Shown: positions 1-6,635 of the stretch, piece after piece
Layout of the letters: each line of letters starts with the position of its first letter
Position numbering within the stretch: the stretch's first letter is position 1
DNA from: CAUZJO01 sp963580245
GTDB taxonomy: Bacteria > Sumerlaeota > Sumerlaeia > MVZB01
Direction: 5' to 3'
NCBI GenBank assembly: GCA_963580245.1
Contig: CAUZJO010000159.1
Span: 1 to 10,144 of the forward strand
Length of the DNA: 10,144 nucleotides
Notes under the pieces: generated by a model
What the model was told of the DNA's origin: nothing
What the model saw: only the letters and a program-made list of their open reading frames with translations
The model's database searches: none
Made by a program: the position numbers and the translations under genes

Positions 1-560
1 ACCTGGCCTAATTCAACGCCGACATTGAATGATATGATATTACACAACAAGCCGAAGTTGTCCTCACTTAGTGGCAATTGCTGCAGTCGGGTGGACAACC
101 CGCAGCCATGAATGAGCCCCAGGCCAATAATCATGAACATCATATTCGGTGGTTTAACATTGAGGTATTTTTGGAAACCGTCAATGTTGGCAAAGGCGAT
201 ATAGCAGACACTCAGGCCGATCACCGCATCGATAAGAAAGTAGTTAATCTGGATTGCCTTAAAAGTGGCGAAAATCAGCGTCACGCTATGACCAACGGTA
301 AACGCGGTGACATATTTGGCGATGTCGCGGAAACTCTTCAGAAAAAAGATGATCCCGAAAACAAATGCCAGGTGGTCATAGCCTGACAACATATGCGTTG
401 CCCCGAGCCACAGATAGCGCAGATTTCCCCCTTCGATAATGGCTTGTTTTTCGGCCTCTGACATGCCGTGGGCATGAGCCATCTGTGAAAGCGCGCCAAA
501 TATCAGCAGGCCCGTGCCGAGGCAAGAAATACGGGCAACGCAGTTTGTCTTGGATGGCAT
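1..560 (-). CDS. HupE/UreJ_2-type membrane protein, partial (C-terminus outside window)
   Basis: This reading frame, read from the ATG at 560 toward position 1, gives 186 residues and is still open at the window edge. Residues 11-30 form a hydrophobic leader or first membrane segment ending in AHAHG. The motif H56-x5-D62-H63 (GYDHLAF), then FTVGHSVTL with H91, and later LIHGCGLS and FNVGVELGQ, are the conserved His/Asp-bearing membrane segments of the HupE/UreJ_2 family. HupE/UreJ proteins are thought to move nickel or cobalt; the UreJ_2 branch is often found in metal-resistance clusters, but its substrate is not settled. A good ribosome site (GGAG at 572-569) lies 8 bases before the ATG, which fixes the start. 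It follows the small His-rich gene after 32 bases, so the two are probably one operon divergent from merR. A metal-related role is inferred from this context. Confidence 0.82.
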   Translation of the reverse strand, partial: MPSKTNCVARISCLGTGLLIFGALSQMAHAHGMSEAEKQAIIEGGNLRYLWLGATHMLSGYDHLAFVFGIIFFLKSFRDIAKYVTAFTVGHSVTLIFATFKAIQINYFLIDAVIGLSVCYIAFANIDGFQKYLNVKPPNMMFMIIGLGLIHGCGLSTRLQQLPLSEDNFGLLCNIISFNVGVELGQ

Positions 561-592
561 TTGTTATTCTCCTATTGTTCTTGTGTGTTTGA

Positions 593-1066
593 TCAAAGGC
601 TGAGCTGCAAAAGACCCAGGCCGTCGGGTGGACGAGAGGATTGAGCCGGAGACAGTTCGACCCTAGGCACGTCCGAGTATGTGAAGAAACGGTTTACAGG
701 CGAAGAGATAGATGACGGAGAAACAAGGGGGGGGGGCGGCAGGATCGACCCGCTGAGGGAGGCTGCCAGGAAGAGAAAGTCTAACGTGGGCCGTAAGTGA
801 GTTGACCGCAACCGCGCCGTCGCGAACACGAGGAGAAGCTCGCCAACGGACGCGCCATTGGGCTTTAGGAAAGCACCGAAGTAATCGTGGGGGGTCGAGC
901 TGTGCTCGTCTGCCGGATGGCCGGCTCCTTGCGAGTGAGGTAGGTTGGCATCCGTGGCAACGGGATATCTGTAGATTTCAGCGCCGGCGTGTTCAACGGC
1001 GACGTGGAACGAAACTAAGAAAACCGCTAATGCGATGGTGGTGGCGATGGCTTGCTTGCACAACAT
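593..1066 (-). CDS. Small exported His-rich protein of unknown function
   Basis: A 157-residue frame starting at the ATG at 1066. Residues 6-29 look like a signal peptide or membrane anchor (IATTIALAVFLVSFHVAVEHAGA). After it comes a His-rich stretch with His44, His50, His55 and His60, then a hydrophobic patch (FLFLAASLSGSIL) and a proline-rich, low-complexity tail. I do not recognise a family with confidence. Short, poorly conserved proteins of this shape (leader, His cluster, Pro-rich tail) are common as first genes of metal-efflux operons and are often suspected of periplasmic metal binding. It lies 32 bases upstream of the HupE-type gene and divergent from a MerR regulator, which supports that context. 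A run of ten G (C on the coding strand) encodes PPPP and could shift the frame, so the C-terminal 45 residues are less certain. The start has no clear ribosome site. Confidence 0.55.
   Translation of the reverse strand: MLCKQAIATTIALAVFLVSFHVAVEHAGAEIYRYPVATDANLPHSQGAGHPADEHSSTPHDYFGAFLKPNGASVGELLLVFATARLRSTHLRPTLDFLFLAASLSGSILPPPPLVSPSSISSPVNRFFTYSDVPRVELSPAQSSRPPDGLGLLQLSL
727..736. repeat. Homopolymer tract, 10 G on plus strand
   Basis: Ten consecutive G lie inside the small His-rich gene, read as C10 on its coding strand. The length is enough for slippage in replication or for a sequencing length error. Confidence 0.9.
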
Positions 1067-1073
1067 CGTCTGA

Positions 1074-1104
1074 ACTTTATGAGGGATGCTGCATATCGCG
1101 TCAA
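1074..1104 (-). promoter_or_regulatory. Possible promoter for the His-rich/hupE-like operon
   Basis: On the minus strand TTGACG (1104-1099) is followed after 19 bases by TAAAGT (1079-1074). The long spacer would suit a MerR-type activator, but there is no strong dyad between the boxes. The start codon at 1066 would leave a leader of almost no length, so this is only a candidate. Confidence 0.22.
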
Positions 1105-1253
1105 GCTATTTTACTGTTGAAACTGGCCCCGTGGAGGTCCTCGCCGGTAAACGGGTTAAGGAAAAGTAGGCGATTTTCCAGGTATCAGGGATCGGCTGAT
1201 GCGGGAGAGGAGCCGAATTTGGAGCCGATCGTAGATATCCACAAAAAAAGGGC

Positions 1254-1285
1254 TTGACTCTGTAGTATACTACAGACCGTAGACT
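1254..1285 (+). promoter_or_regulatory. MerR-family promoter/operator driving merR
   Basis: TTGACT (1254-1259) and TAGACT (1280-1285) are separated by 20 bases, longer than the usual 17. The spacer starts with CTGTAGTATACTACAG (1260-1275), a perfect 16-bp palindrome followed by 4 bases before the -10 box. This is the layout of zntA, pbr and mer promoters, where a bound MerR-type dimer untwists the overlong spacer when metal binds. It points toward the regulator gene, which begins 28 bases after the -10 box, so merR probably activates its own transcription and would once have been the first gene of a metal-induced operon. Confidence 0.85.
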
Positions 1286-1312
1286 ATTAAGCAGATAGAG
1301 GAGATGACCTTT

Positions 1313-1888
1313 GTGGAAACGATGCTAATCGGACAAGTCGCCAAGCAAACCGGGGTAGGGGTGGAGACGATCCGCTTCTATGAGTGCTCAGGCTTAATCG
1401 AGGAGCTACCACGTCGCGCCTCGCGCTACCGCGAATACCCAGCCAGTGTGATTGACCGTCTCCGGTTCATTAAAACCGGTAAAGAGCTAGGCTTTTCGCT
1501 CAAAGAAATCGAGGAGCTGCTGACCTTGCGGGTTGATCCTAGAGCGACCTGCGCCCAGGTCAAGCAGCGGGCGGAAGCCAAAATCGCGGATGTTGAGGAG
1601 AAGATCAAAACCCTGCGGCGGATCAAAAAGACGCTGGGCAAGATTGTCGCGTCGTGTAAGGGAGAGGGTCCAACCGAAGAGTGTCCGATTCTCGATGCCC
1701 TCGGCCCGTCTGTGGGAGCAGTATTTGGGTCACGCCCCGAAAACGGTCACGGCCCGACACTACCTCCCACGTCTCAGCTGTGCGTCAATGGGCGAAGTGG
1801 ATGCATTGGAGCGCCACATGGAGATATTCCGCCTCCATGTGACGAGACCGCTCGACGAAGAGATCGGGATTATTTTGAAGAATTTTGA
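1313..1888 (+). CDS. MerR-family heavy-metal regulator, C-terminus replaced by out-of-frame integrase sequence
   Basis: A metal-sensing transcription activator. Near the N-terminus is the helix-turn-helix signature of the family (IGQVAKQTGVGVETIRFYE), followed by the wing region (RYREYPASVIDRLRFIKTGKELGFSLKEIEELL) and the dimer helix. Cysteines at 80, 115 and 124 (counted from the GTG at 1313) are spaced 35 and 9 apart, exactly as in Tn501 MerR (82, 117, 126), which bind Hg(II). The sequence around the last two, CKGEGPTEECPILDAL, also resembles Zn/Cd/Pb sensors, so the metal is not certain. AGAGGAG (1297-1303) lies 9 bases before the GTG at 1313 and almost touches the ATG at 1304, so GTG is preferred; the frame is also open from 1304. 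After about residue 130, where the family normally ends, some 60 unrelated residues follow: these are integrase DNA read in the wrong frame. The sensing core is intact, so function is possible. Confidence 0.82.
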   Translation: METMLIGQVAKQTGVGVETIRFYECSGLIEELPRRASRYREYPASVIDRLRFIKTGKELGFSLKEIEELLTLRVDPRATCAQVKQRAEAKIADVEEKIKTLRRIKKTLGKIVASCKGEGPTEECPILDALGPSVGAVFGSRPENGHGPTLPPTSQLCVNGRSGCIGAPHGDIPPPCDETARRRDRDYFEEF

Positions 1889-1973
1889 ACGCGCAGGAAA
1901 TAACCAACGGATGCGTTCAAAAGCGGATCTTCATAAGTCCTGTAGGGTCAATGCCTTAGATGGTGGGTCATGA
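1703..1973 (+). pseudogene. Tyrosine recombinase (integrase) C-terminal remnant
   Basis: In the frame +1 to merR the translation reads LWEQYLGHAPKTVTARHY, the last conserved block of phage and island integrases: the leucine-glycine-histidine box followed by the active-site tyrosine (here in ARHY). About 65 residues follow in the same frame, including MGEVDALERHMEIFRLHV, which looks like a genuine family tail. Everything upstream, including the catalytic Arg and the rest of the domain, is missing: the frame begins where merR ends. The reading frame stops at the TGA at 1971-1973, which is inside the 3' end of tRNA-Lys. The most likely history is a deletion that removed the DNA between merR and the end of an island integrase gene located at its tRNA attachment site. 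No activity is expected. Confidence 0.68.
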
Positions 1974-2037
1974 AGGACTCGAACCTTCAACCAACGGATT
2001 AAGAATCCGCTGCTCTGCCAAATTGAGCTAATGACCC
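1961..2037 (-). tRNA. tRNA-Lys (anticodon CTT), CCA encoded
   Basis: On the minus strand from 2037: acceptor stem GGGTCAT pairs perfectly with ATGACCC; the D arm has GCTC/GAGC; the anticodon stem GCGGA/TCCGT (one G-T pair) holds the 7-base loop TTCTTAA with anticodon CTT (codon AAG); the T arm GAAGG/CCTTC holds TTCGAGT; discriminator A is followed by encoded CCA at 1963-1961. All arms fold without mismatch, so the gene should be functional. Its 3' end faces the integrase remnant, the usual geometry for an island attachment site, and the last bases of the tRNA also contain the stop codon of that remnant. Confidence 0.96.
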
Positions 2038-2091
2038 ATCCCACCTATCACCAATTATATCAACCGTTTATGGTGAGTCAAGCTGAATACG

Positions 2092-2105
2092 CCCCCCCCC
2101 CCCCC
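2092..2105. repeat. Homopolymer tract, 14 C
   Basis: Fourteen consecutive C follow a G at 2091, in non-coding DNA between the tRNA and the transposase remnant. This is the longest homopolymer in the window and an obvious site for slippage or for sequencing length error. Confidence 0.92.
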
Positions 2106-2285
2106 AGTCCACGCCCATTTTGGATAGATTACGGCCCCATTCCCGGAAACATTTAGGAGAAAGTTGTCAATAGATGGGAATGAAAGCCCGTAGATCTAAC
2201 GCCGCGGGGGCGGATAGAGGAATTAGTTCCTATTATAAAACAAACTAACCTTAATGATTTCAATATCATACGGCGAATTTTGGAC

Positions 2286-2313
2286 TTGACTTTTACCGGC
2301 GGGAGGATATCAT
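2286..2313 (+). promoter_or_regulatory. Possible promoter of the transposase remnant
   Basis: TTGACT (2286-2291), a 16-base spacer and TATCAT (2308-2313) lie 55 bases before the first transposase codon. Both boxes are close to the sigma-70 consensus. There is no direct evidence of use. Confidence 0.35.
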
Positions 2314-2367
2314 AAGTCGTGTGATTCCAGTCATTCACGCTCCCATCGCTTCTGCCCGGGGCGTAAC

Positions 2368-3515
2368 ATGCGCAAAAAAGAAAACACCGATCATGATCTG
2401 TTTGACTTGCAGTACGAAAGCTTTGTCTGTGCGGTCAATCCCAAGAATCCGCTCATGGCCGAACTGGAGGCCATTGACACGCTGCTCGACGAGGCGCCCG
2501 AGGTTTGGGATGGGGTCCACGAGGACTTGTGCAAGGGGACCCACACGGGGCACGGTCGCCCTCCCGCAGCCTCCAGCGAGCAGATCTTGCGCGGCGCCAT
2601 CTTGTATGCAACTGCGCGGGCTGCATAATCGCGAGCTGACCGACCCGATCGACGCCAACCCCGTCTATCGCAAGTTCACGCGTTTTTACGGCAAGAAGAT
2701 TCCGCATTTCACCCGGCTCAACGATCTGATCAAAATGATCTTGCCCCAAACGATGCGAAAGGTCAACGCAGCCATCGCGGGGTTCGGCGTTAAAACAAAA
2801 GTCGAAGGCGGCCGCGCGGCGTGCCATGACACGAGCGTGGCCCGGACTGACATCGCCCGTCCCGTCGATGGGCGTCTGTTCATGCGCCCACGCCGGGCCG
2901 CGACTATTTTCATTAGACATTCTTGAGCGACATCGCCCGTCCGTCCGCGCGCATATTTCCATTAGCATTTCGTGCCGCAATCATGTGCGCGCCGCCAAGA
3001 AGCGGACTTGCCGGATCGTGATGGGCAAGGGCAAGAACATCGAGAAGAGATGCAAGGCGCTTTACAAAGGACCGTTCGACGATCAACAGAAGATGCGCGC
3101 TTACGCGCGGCGGGTGCTCGATGCGATCGACGGCGAGGCGGCCGCTCCGTGCGACGTTGAAATCATGGGGATCCTCGTGCAGTTGAAGGACGCGCCGCCG
3201 TTGACCGAGCAAGTTTACGATCAGGCGAGTCGGCGCGTGTTTATGGGCGAAAACGTCCCGGCCGACGAGAAACAGGTGTCGATTTTCGAGACGCGCGCCG
3301 ACGTGATTTGCCGCGCCAAGAAGGGCTGCAAGGCCGAATTTGGTCACAAGTTCGATATCGCGATGGGACGTTCGGGGCTGATCACGCGCTACGAAGTGTT
3401 TGACGGCAAGCCTTGCGACGGCGCGGTGTTGGCGCGCGCGCTCGAAGATCACCGGCGGGTGTTTGGCAAGGCACCGCAGCGCCTGACGGCCGATCGGCGT
3501 TATCACAGTGAAACT
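2368..3515 (+). pseudogene. ISNCY-like DDE transposase, three frames, 3' end lost
   Basis: The protein can be followed through three frames. Frame 1 from the ATG at 2368 gives the N-terminal region (FDLQYESFVCAVNPKNPL to EQILRGAILY). Near 2607 it must jump to another frame, which continues MQLRGLHNREL, NPVYRKFTRFYGKKIPHFTRL and HDTSVARTD, where the Asp is the probable first catalytic residue. Between about 2860 and 2975 the DNA is scrambled, and a third frame then runs through NHVRAAKKRT, IVMGKGKNIEKR, KQVSIFETRADVI, EFGHKFDIA and LTADRRYHSE, with the second catalytic Asp. The layout resembles ISNCY-family transposases. The last third, which should hold the catalytic Glu, is missing: at about 3513 the sequence passes straight into interspersed repeat copy A. 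Two frameshifts and the truncation mean the gene is dead. Confidence 0.8.
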
Positions 3516-3684
3516 AAAAATTATGAGAGCCGGGACTCCGACGACCCCGCCCCCCCTGCCTTTTCGTACGGAGGGGCCCCAGGGGGTCTTGGTCGTAAAC
3601 AATTTCACCTCACCCGCCGAGCCGAGCCCGCGCAACCGCCGGCATGCACCGCCGCCGGCGGACGAAGAAAGGCCCCGGTGAGGA
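3514..3684. repeat. Interspersed ~170-bp GC-rich repeat, copy A
   Basis: This stretch aligns along its whole length with 9618-9788 in the same orientation, roughly three quarters identical by eye. Shared blocks, in order, are GAGCCGGGACTCC, CCTTTT, GTCTT, AACAA.TTCACC, CCGCCGAGCCGAGCCC, ACCGCCGGCA and GACGAAGAAAGGCCCCGGTG. The middle contains a pyrimidine-rich arm and a purine-rich arm (about 3540-3560 and 3570-3590) that can fold on each other around CCTTTTCGTA. The copy begins exactly where the ISNCY-like transposase stops matching its family. On the minus strand it can be read as KLFTTKTPWGPS and RGGGVVGVPA, close to what copy B encodes. Confidence 0.75.
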
Positions 3685-3714
3685 GGCCCTCAGCCTGGGC
3701 GAAAGCGTCGGTTA

Positions 3715-3739
3715 CATGAATGGAACGTATCCATTCATG
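3715..3739. repeat. Perfect inverted repeat, 9-bp arms
   Basis: CATGAATGG (3715-3723) and CCATTCATG (3731-3739) flank a 7-base loop. It lies beyond the 3' end of the glycosidase-like gene. There is no T-tract on either side, so it is not a classical terminator. Confidence 0.7.
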
Positions 3740-3747
3740 ATAATCCC

Positions 3748-3784
3748 GTGTTCCGCCGCAGCGTCTCGCCCCTGGCCGGAACAC
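3748..3784 (-). terminator. Possible hairpin terminator of the glycosidase-like gene
   Basis: GTGTTCCG (3748-3755) and CGGAACAC (3777-3784) are perfect 8-bp arms with a 21-base GC-rich loop, 10 bases past the stop codon at 3795. The long loop and lack of a U-tract weaken the terminator reading; it may act with the inverted repeat at 3715-3739. Confidence 0.35.
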
Positions 3785-3794
3785 CGCCCATAAC

Positions 3795-5732
3795 TCACCA
3801 GAAGAAATGTTCGTGGGAGATAAAAACTTTCTTGGTCTCCAGCCGTGCCTGACCGTCCCGGTAGGAGGCATTCAGCTCCAGCGGATACCAGACGTCCTTG
3901 TCGATATCGATCACCGTGTTGGCTTTCAAGGTCACCGTGCAGTCCATGCGGCCGCTTTCAACGATACGCTTGGAAACGCGAAGATCCGCCTTGATCGTCC
4001 ATTGGCGAATCGGAAATTCCAGCTTCACGGATTGACCCGCCGAAACCGGCCCCGTCTCGATGTATCCGTCGTTGTCCACTGCGGTCTGCCGCATTTCGCC
4101 GTCTACCCGGCAGACAGTTTCATTCCAGTCCGTCCACTCGGGCAGACGGATGCGAACCTGCTTCAGATCACGCTTGACGTCAAGCTCGGCCTTCCCCTCG
4201 TAGGGCAGCCAACTTTTTAGCGTTGCCGTTCGCGAGACGCGGTTGAACAGCAAGTTGACGGTTAGCCGATCCTCCCGCTCCACCATGATCGAATCCCAGA
4301 CATAGGCCAATGCCCGCCACGAGTTGGCGGTGCCGCCGCCGATGATCGCCCCACGGTTGTCGAGCGTGCAGATCCAGGCGCCGAGGAATCGCTCGGTGCC
4401 GTCTTCGGGCTGAAAATGACCCGCTTCGAGAGAATCCCGACGCTTCAGCGGTCGCGCCACCGCTCGCTTGATGTCCTCCTCGCGCAACTGCATCGGCAAA
4501 AATGTGCTTCGCACCCAGCGATCCACGTCCTCCCAATAATTCCAGATCCCCTCGCGGCTGAGCATCGTGCCAAGATGAACCATGTCCGAAATCTGGTCCG
4601 AATCGACGCTTAGAATAATCCCGGTCCGATCCCGGTCAAGCCGCTGCCGTAAATTGTAATCATAACCCTTGCGGCACCACTTGATCATTTCACGATCGTT
4701 CGCATCGAGCGCGTAGCACAGGTTCGCGAACAGCGAGTGGGTGATATGCGCGGGATGAACGGCCAGGAATTCGCCTGTCACGTCGTCAATCATCCGGCCG
4801 TGTCGGTGCAAATAGACGGCCAGTCCCTCGGCCAGGCGTCGCGCCTGTTCGGTGCGCGTCAACACGTACCAGTTCATCGCCGCCTGCGGCGTCCAACCCA
4901 CCATGTAGGTCGCCGGCGCGCCGACCATCCCCTGCTCGGGCGTGTGAGCCCCACCTACGTCGGCAACCGTGTGCATCTCCCCCTGCCGCGGATCCGTGTC
5001 GCCTGGATGATAACCGCGCCCTTTCCAGAAATAGAGCGTCCGATCGTCCTTTTCGATTGCCATTTGCAGCATCCGATCGATTTTTCGCTCAGCAAGCTTT
5101 TTCCAGAGTGGATTGCGATCGTGCATGTACCACACGGCATAAGCCTGCAATTGACGCCCTTCACCGAAAATGTCGTTGAACGGTTTGCCTTCAGTCTTGG
5201 CGCGCGGATCGTAGAACGCCCATGAACGCACGGGTTGATACGCGAACCCATCCTCACCAGTAACCGCGACGATCGCGCCGATGATCTTTCCATCGATCTC
5301 CAAGTTTTGCGTGCTGCCGCTCATGCCGCGAAGCAACGGGAGGGCTTCCGCGTATTTGGCGTTGATATTGAGCAGCGCGCCATCCTGAACCTGCAGGATA
5401 CCGGGATGTTCCAGGTAACCGACTTGCACGACCGACCAGTCGGCCTCGGGCACCACCAGCCGCGTGGCGGCGTTCACGGCCCGCTCCGCGTAGCTCGCCA
5501 GGTCCTCGGTCGCCGGCATCTCGATCTCCGTCCATTCTCCTTTGGGAGGCTTAACTGGTATCTCGTCCGGCAGCGTGGTGTCCGCAAACTCCAGCCCACC
5601 CGCGCAAAACCCGCTCGCGCAAACCCCGAAGGCCGCGATTAGGTTGAACGTCACCGCCATGATCGACTCGAACGTCATCCCCCCACAACAATTCCGCCTG
5701 ATTGCATTCATCTCACAACCCCGCCTTCTCAT
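3795..5732 (-). CDS. Secreted six-hairpin glycosidase-like protein (GH127/DUF1680-like)
   Basis: A 645-residue protein with an N-terminal leader (hydrophobic around residues 25-45, NLIAAFGVCASGFCAGG), so probably exported. Residues ~55-420 have the helical, aromatic- and Trp-rich look of an (alpha/alpha)6 barrel, with TLYFWKGRGYHPGDTDPRQGE and a C-terminal beta-sandwich resembling GH127 beta-L-arabinofuranosidases (KQVRIRLPEW, VDGEMRQ, DGYIETGPVSAGQSVKLEF). Where GH127 has CC-xx-N-xx-RAL, this protein has G466-G467-T-A-N-S-W-R-A-L; the upstream ETC motif is also not visible (SDQISDMVHLG near 376-385). The zinc-bound cysteine chemistry of GH127 is therefore probably absent. A start at the internal ATG at 5711 is also possible. 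The frame is intact, unlike most neighbours. A role in breaking down plant or algal sugars is inferred from fold resemblance only. Confidence 0.72.
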   Translation of the reverse strand: MRRRGCEMNAIRRNCCGGMTFESIMAVTFNLIAAFGVCASGFCAGGLEFADTTLPDEIPVKPPKGEWTEIEMPATEDLASYAERAVNAATRLVVPEADWSVVQVGYLEHPGILQVQDGALLNINAKYAEALPLLRGMSGSTQNLEIDGKIIGAIVAVTGEDGFAYQPVRSWAFYDPRAKTEGKPFNDIFGEGRQLQAYAVWYMHDRNPLWKKLAERKIDRMLQMAIEKDDRTLYFWKGRGYHPGDTDPRQGEMHTVADVGGAHTPEQGMVGAPATYMVGWTPQAAMNWYVLTRTEQARRLAEGLAVYLHRHGRMIDDVTGEFLAVHPAHITHSLFANLCYALDANDREMIKWCRKGYDYNLRQRLDRDRTGIILSVDSDQISDMVHLGTMLSREGIWNYWEDVDRWVRSTFLPMQLREEDIKRAVARPLKRRDSLEAGHFQPEDGTERFLGAWICTLDNRGAIIGGGTANSWRALAYVWDSIMVEREDRLTVNLLFNRVSRTATLKSWLPYEGKAELDVKRDLKQVRIRLPEWTDWNETVCRVDGEMRQTAVDNDGYIETGPVSAGQSVKLEFPIRQWTIKADLRVSKRIVESGRMDCTVTLKANTVIDIDKDVWYPLELNASYRDGQARLETKKVFISHEHFFW

Positions 5733-5750
5733 TTAACCTGTATTTTCCAG

Positions 5751-5780
5751 ATTATAACCAGAACGGTTCATCGTTGTCTG
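5751..5780 (-). promoter_or_regulatory. Candidate promoter of the glycosidase-like gene
   Basis: On the minus strand CAGACA (5780-5775) and a perfect TATAAT (5756-5751) are 18 bases apart. The predicted start of transcription near 5744 leaves a very short leader to the ATG at 5732 and about 33 bases to the ATG at 5711, which favours the second start. Confidence 0.4.
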
Positions 5781-5842
5781 GTTCATGAGATGTTTTGGGC
5801 ACCTCCGTTCCACAATGCAAGGGTTTTGATCCACGATAGGGC

Positions 5843-6200
5843 TTGAAATCGGGTCTACAGACCCCAATCGACGATATTGCCCTAATTTGGCGAATCGACA
5901 CCACATTCCCCCTGCCCGACCCCCCGTCGCAACCACGAGGCGGATTTGCCCTGGCGTTCGTCGTCACCGAACCCGCCCAGGCGCCCGATGGCGCCCCCTT
6001 GCTCTACGAATACCACTGGACCTCGGACGGCGGGGGACCAAGCCATCCACGGCCCCAAATTCGACCGTACCGACGTTCTGGTGGAAACCGAACTCCTGGA
6101 CCCCGGTGAGACCTGGACCATCGCGGTGACCCCCTTTGCCGGTGGGGTCGGCGGCACCATCTACTGGTCACAGGCCAAGATTGGCGATATGTCCACGTAA
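5843..6200 (+). pseudogene. Ig-like repeat protein, C-terminal fragment, frameshifted
   Basis: Two overlapping frames combine into one recognisable domain. The first gives VTEPAQAPDGAPLLYEYHW followed by TSDGG; the second continues HGPKFDRTDVL, then LLDPGETWTIAVTP, FAGGVGG and a stop at 6200. This is the pattern of the repeated Ig-like or PKD-like domains of large surface proteins (DPDGDxLxYxYxW ... GETWTxxVTP.DG). The shift falls near the GGGGG run around 6033. There is no start codon with a ribosome site and no upstream repeats, so this is the last domain of a lost larger protein. Such proteins are usually extracellular and involved in adhesion. Confidence 0.6.
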
Positions 6201-6261
6201 AGCGGCTCCGATTTTCTTGGACACGGATTTTGGGTAATTTGGGGTATCAGGAGGATCGGTC

Positions 6262-6354
6262 ATGAAGAAAGAAAAGACGGAGCAGAGGCAGGGGGCGTTG
6301 GGTCGGGAGCAGCGCTGGAGTGCGCGACGCTCACCGGGTCTTTGCCCCGCATGA
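6262..6354 (+). pseudogene. Transposase N-terminal fragment
   Basis: Thirty residues from the ATG at 6262, preceded by AGGAGG with 7-base spacing. The GREQRWSARR segment resembles the start of helix-turn-helix OrfA-type transposase subunits, after which the match ends abruptly at about 6330 and a TGA follows at 6352. Family assignment is uncertain. Confidence 0.35.
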
Positions 6355-6600
6355 TCAGTGCCGGTTGGCATTGACCTTCAGCGTGGATTTCCAACGCACC
6401 GTGGCGCGCGACAACACCGTATCTCTGGAGGGGCGCTGCTGGCAGATCCCGGCCCGGCGCCAAGGTCAGGCTGTGGCGCGCCATGGACGGCGTCGTGCGT
6501 TGCCAGTGGCAGAGGCGCGATCTGGAGATCGAGCCGTTTGATCCCAAGGCCCGGCGCTTCCGCCAGCGCACCGGCTTCAACCAAACTTCAACGCTGAATG
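6326..6600 (+). pseudogene. Transposase/integrase C-terminal fragment, frameshifted
   Basis: One frame gives LTFSVDFQRTVARDNTVSL followed by EGRCWQIP; about 6455 the reading must shift, and another frame continues KVRLWRAMDGVVRCQWQ and EIEPFDPKARRFRQRTG. The RTVARDNTVSLEG box is typical of the small beta-rich C-terminal domain of rve-type transposases (ISNCY/IS481-like). The catalytic core is absent. It is joined directly to the N-terminal fragment of a transposase gene just upstream, consistent with internal deletion. Confidence 0.5.
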
Positions 6601-6635
6601 TTTGTGCAGGGGATAGAACCAGCGCAGGGAACGCC

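Larger units (their letters stand above)
2041..2367. other. Intergenic stretch without a recognisable gene
   Basis: AT-richer than its surroundings. It holds the 14-C tract, a possible promoter, and probably the left end of the following insertion element. I found no convincing coding region and could not define a terminal inverted repeat by eye. Confidence 0.5.

Noticed and set aside
78..386. 102-residue open frame on the plus strand
   Set aside because: It is the antisense shadow of the HupE-type gene, whose minus-strand translation has clear family motifs.
802..1257. 151-residue open frame on the plus strand
   Set aside because: Arg/Trp-rich antisense of the small exported protein, running into the divergent promoter region; no family resemblance.
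2913..3635. 240-residue open frame on the minus strand
   Set aside because: Antisense of the transposase remnant; a His/Arg-rich translation without motifs. Only its first part, inside repeat copy A, is of interest.
4737..5225. 162-residue plus-strand frame inside the glycosidase-like gene
   Set aside because: Shadow of a long, intact minus-strand gene with a signal peptide and domain motifs.
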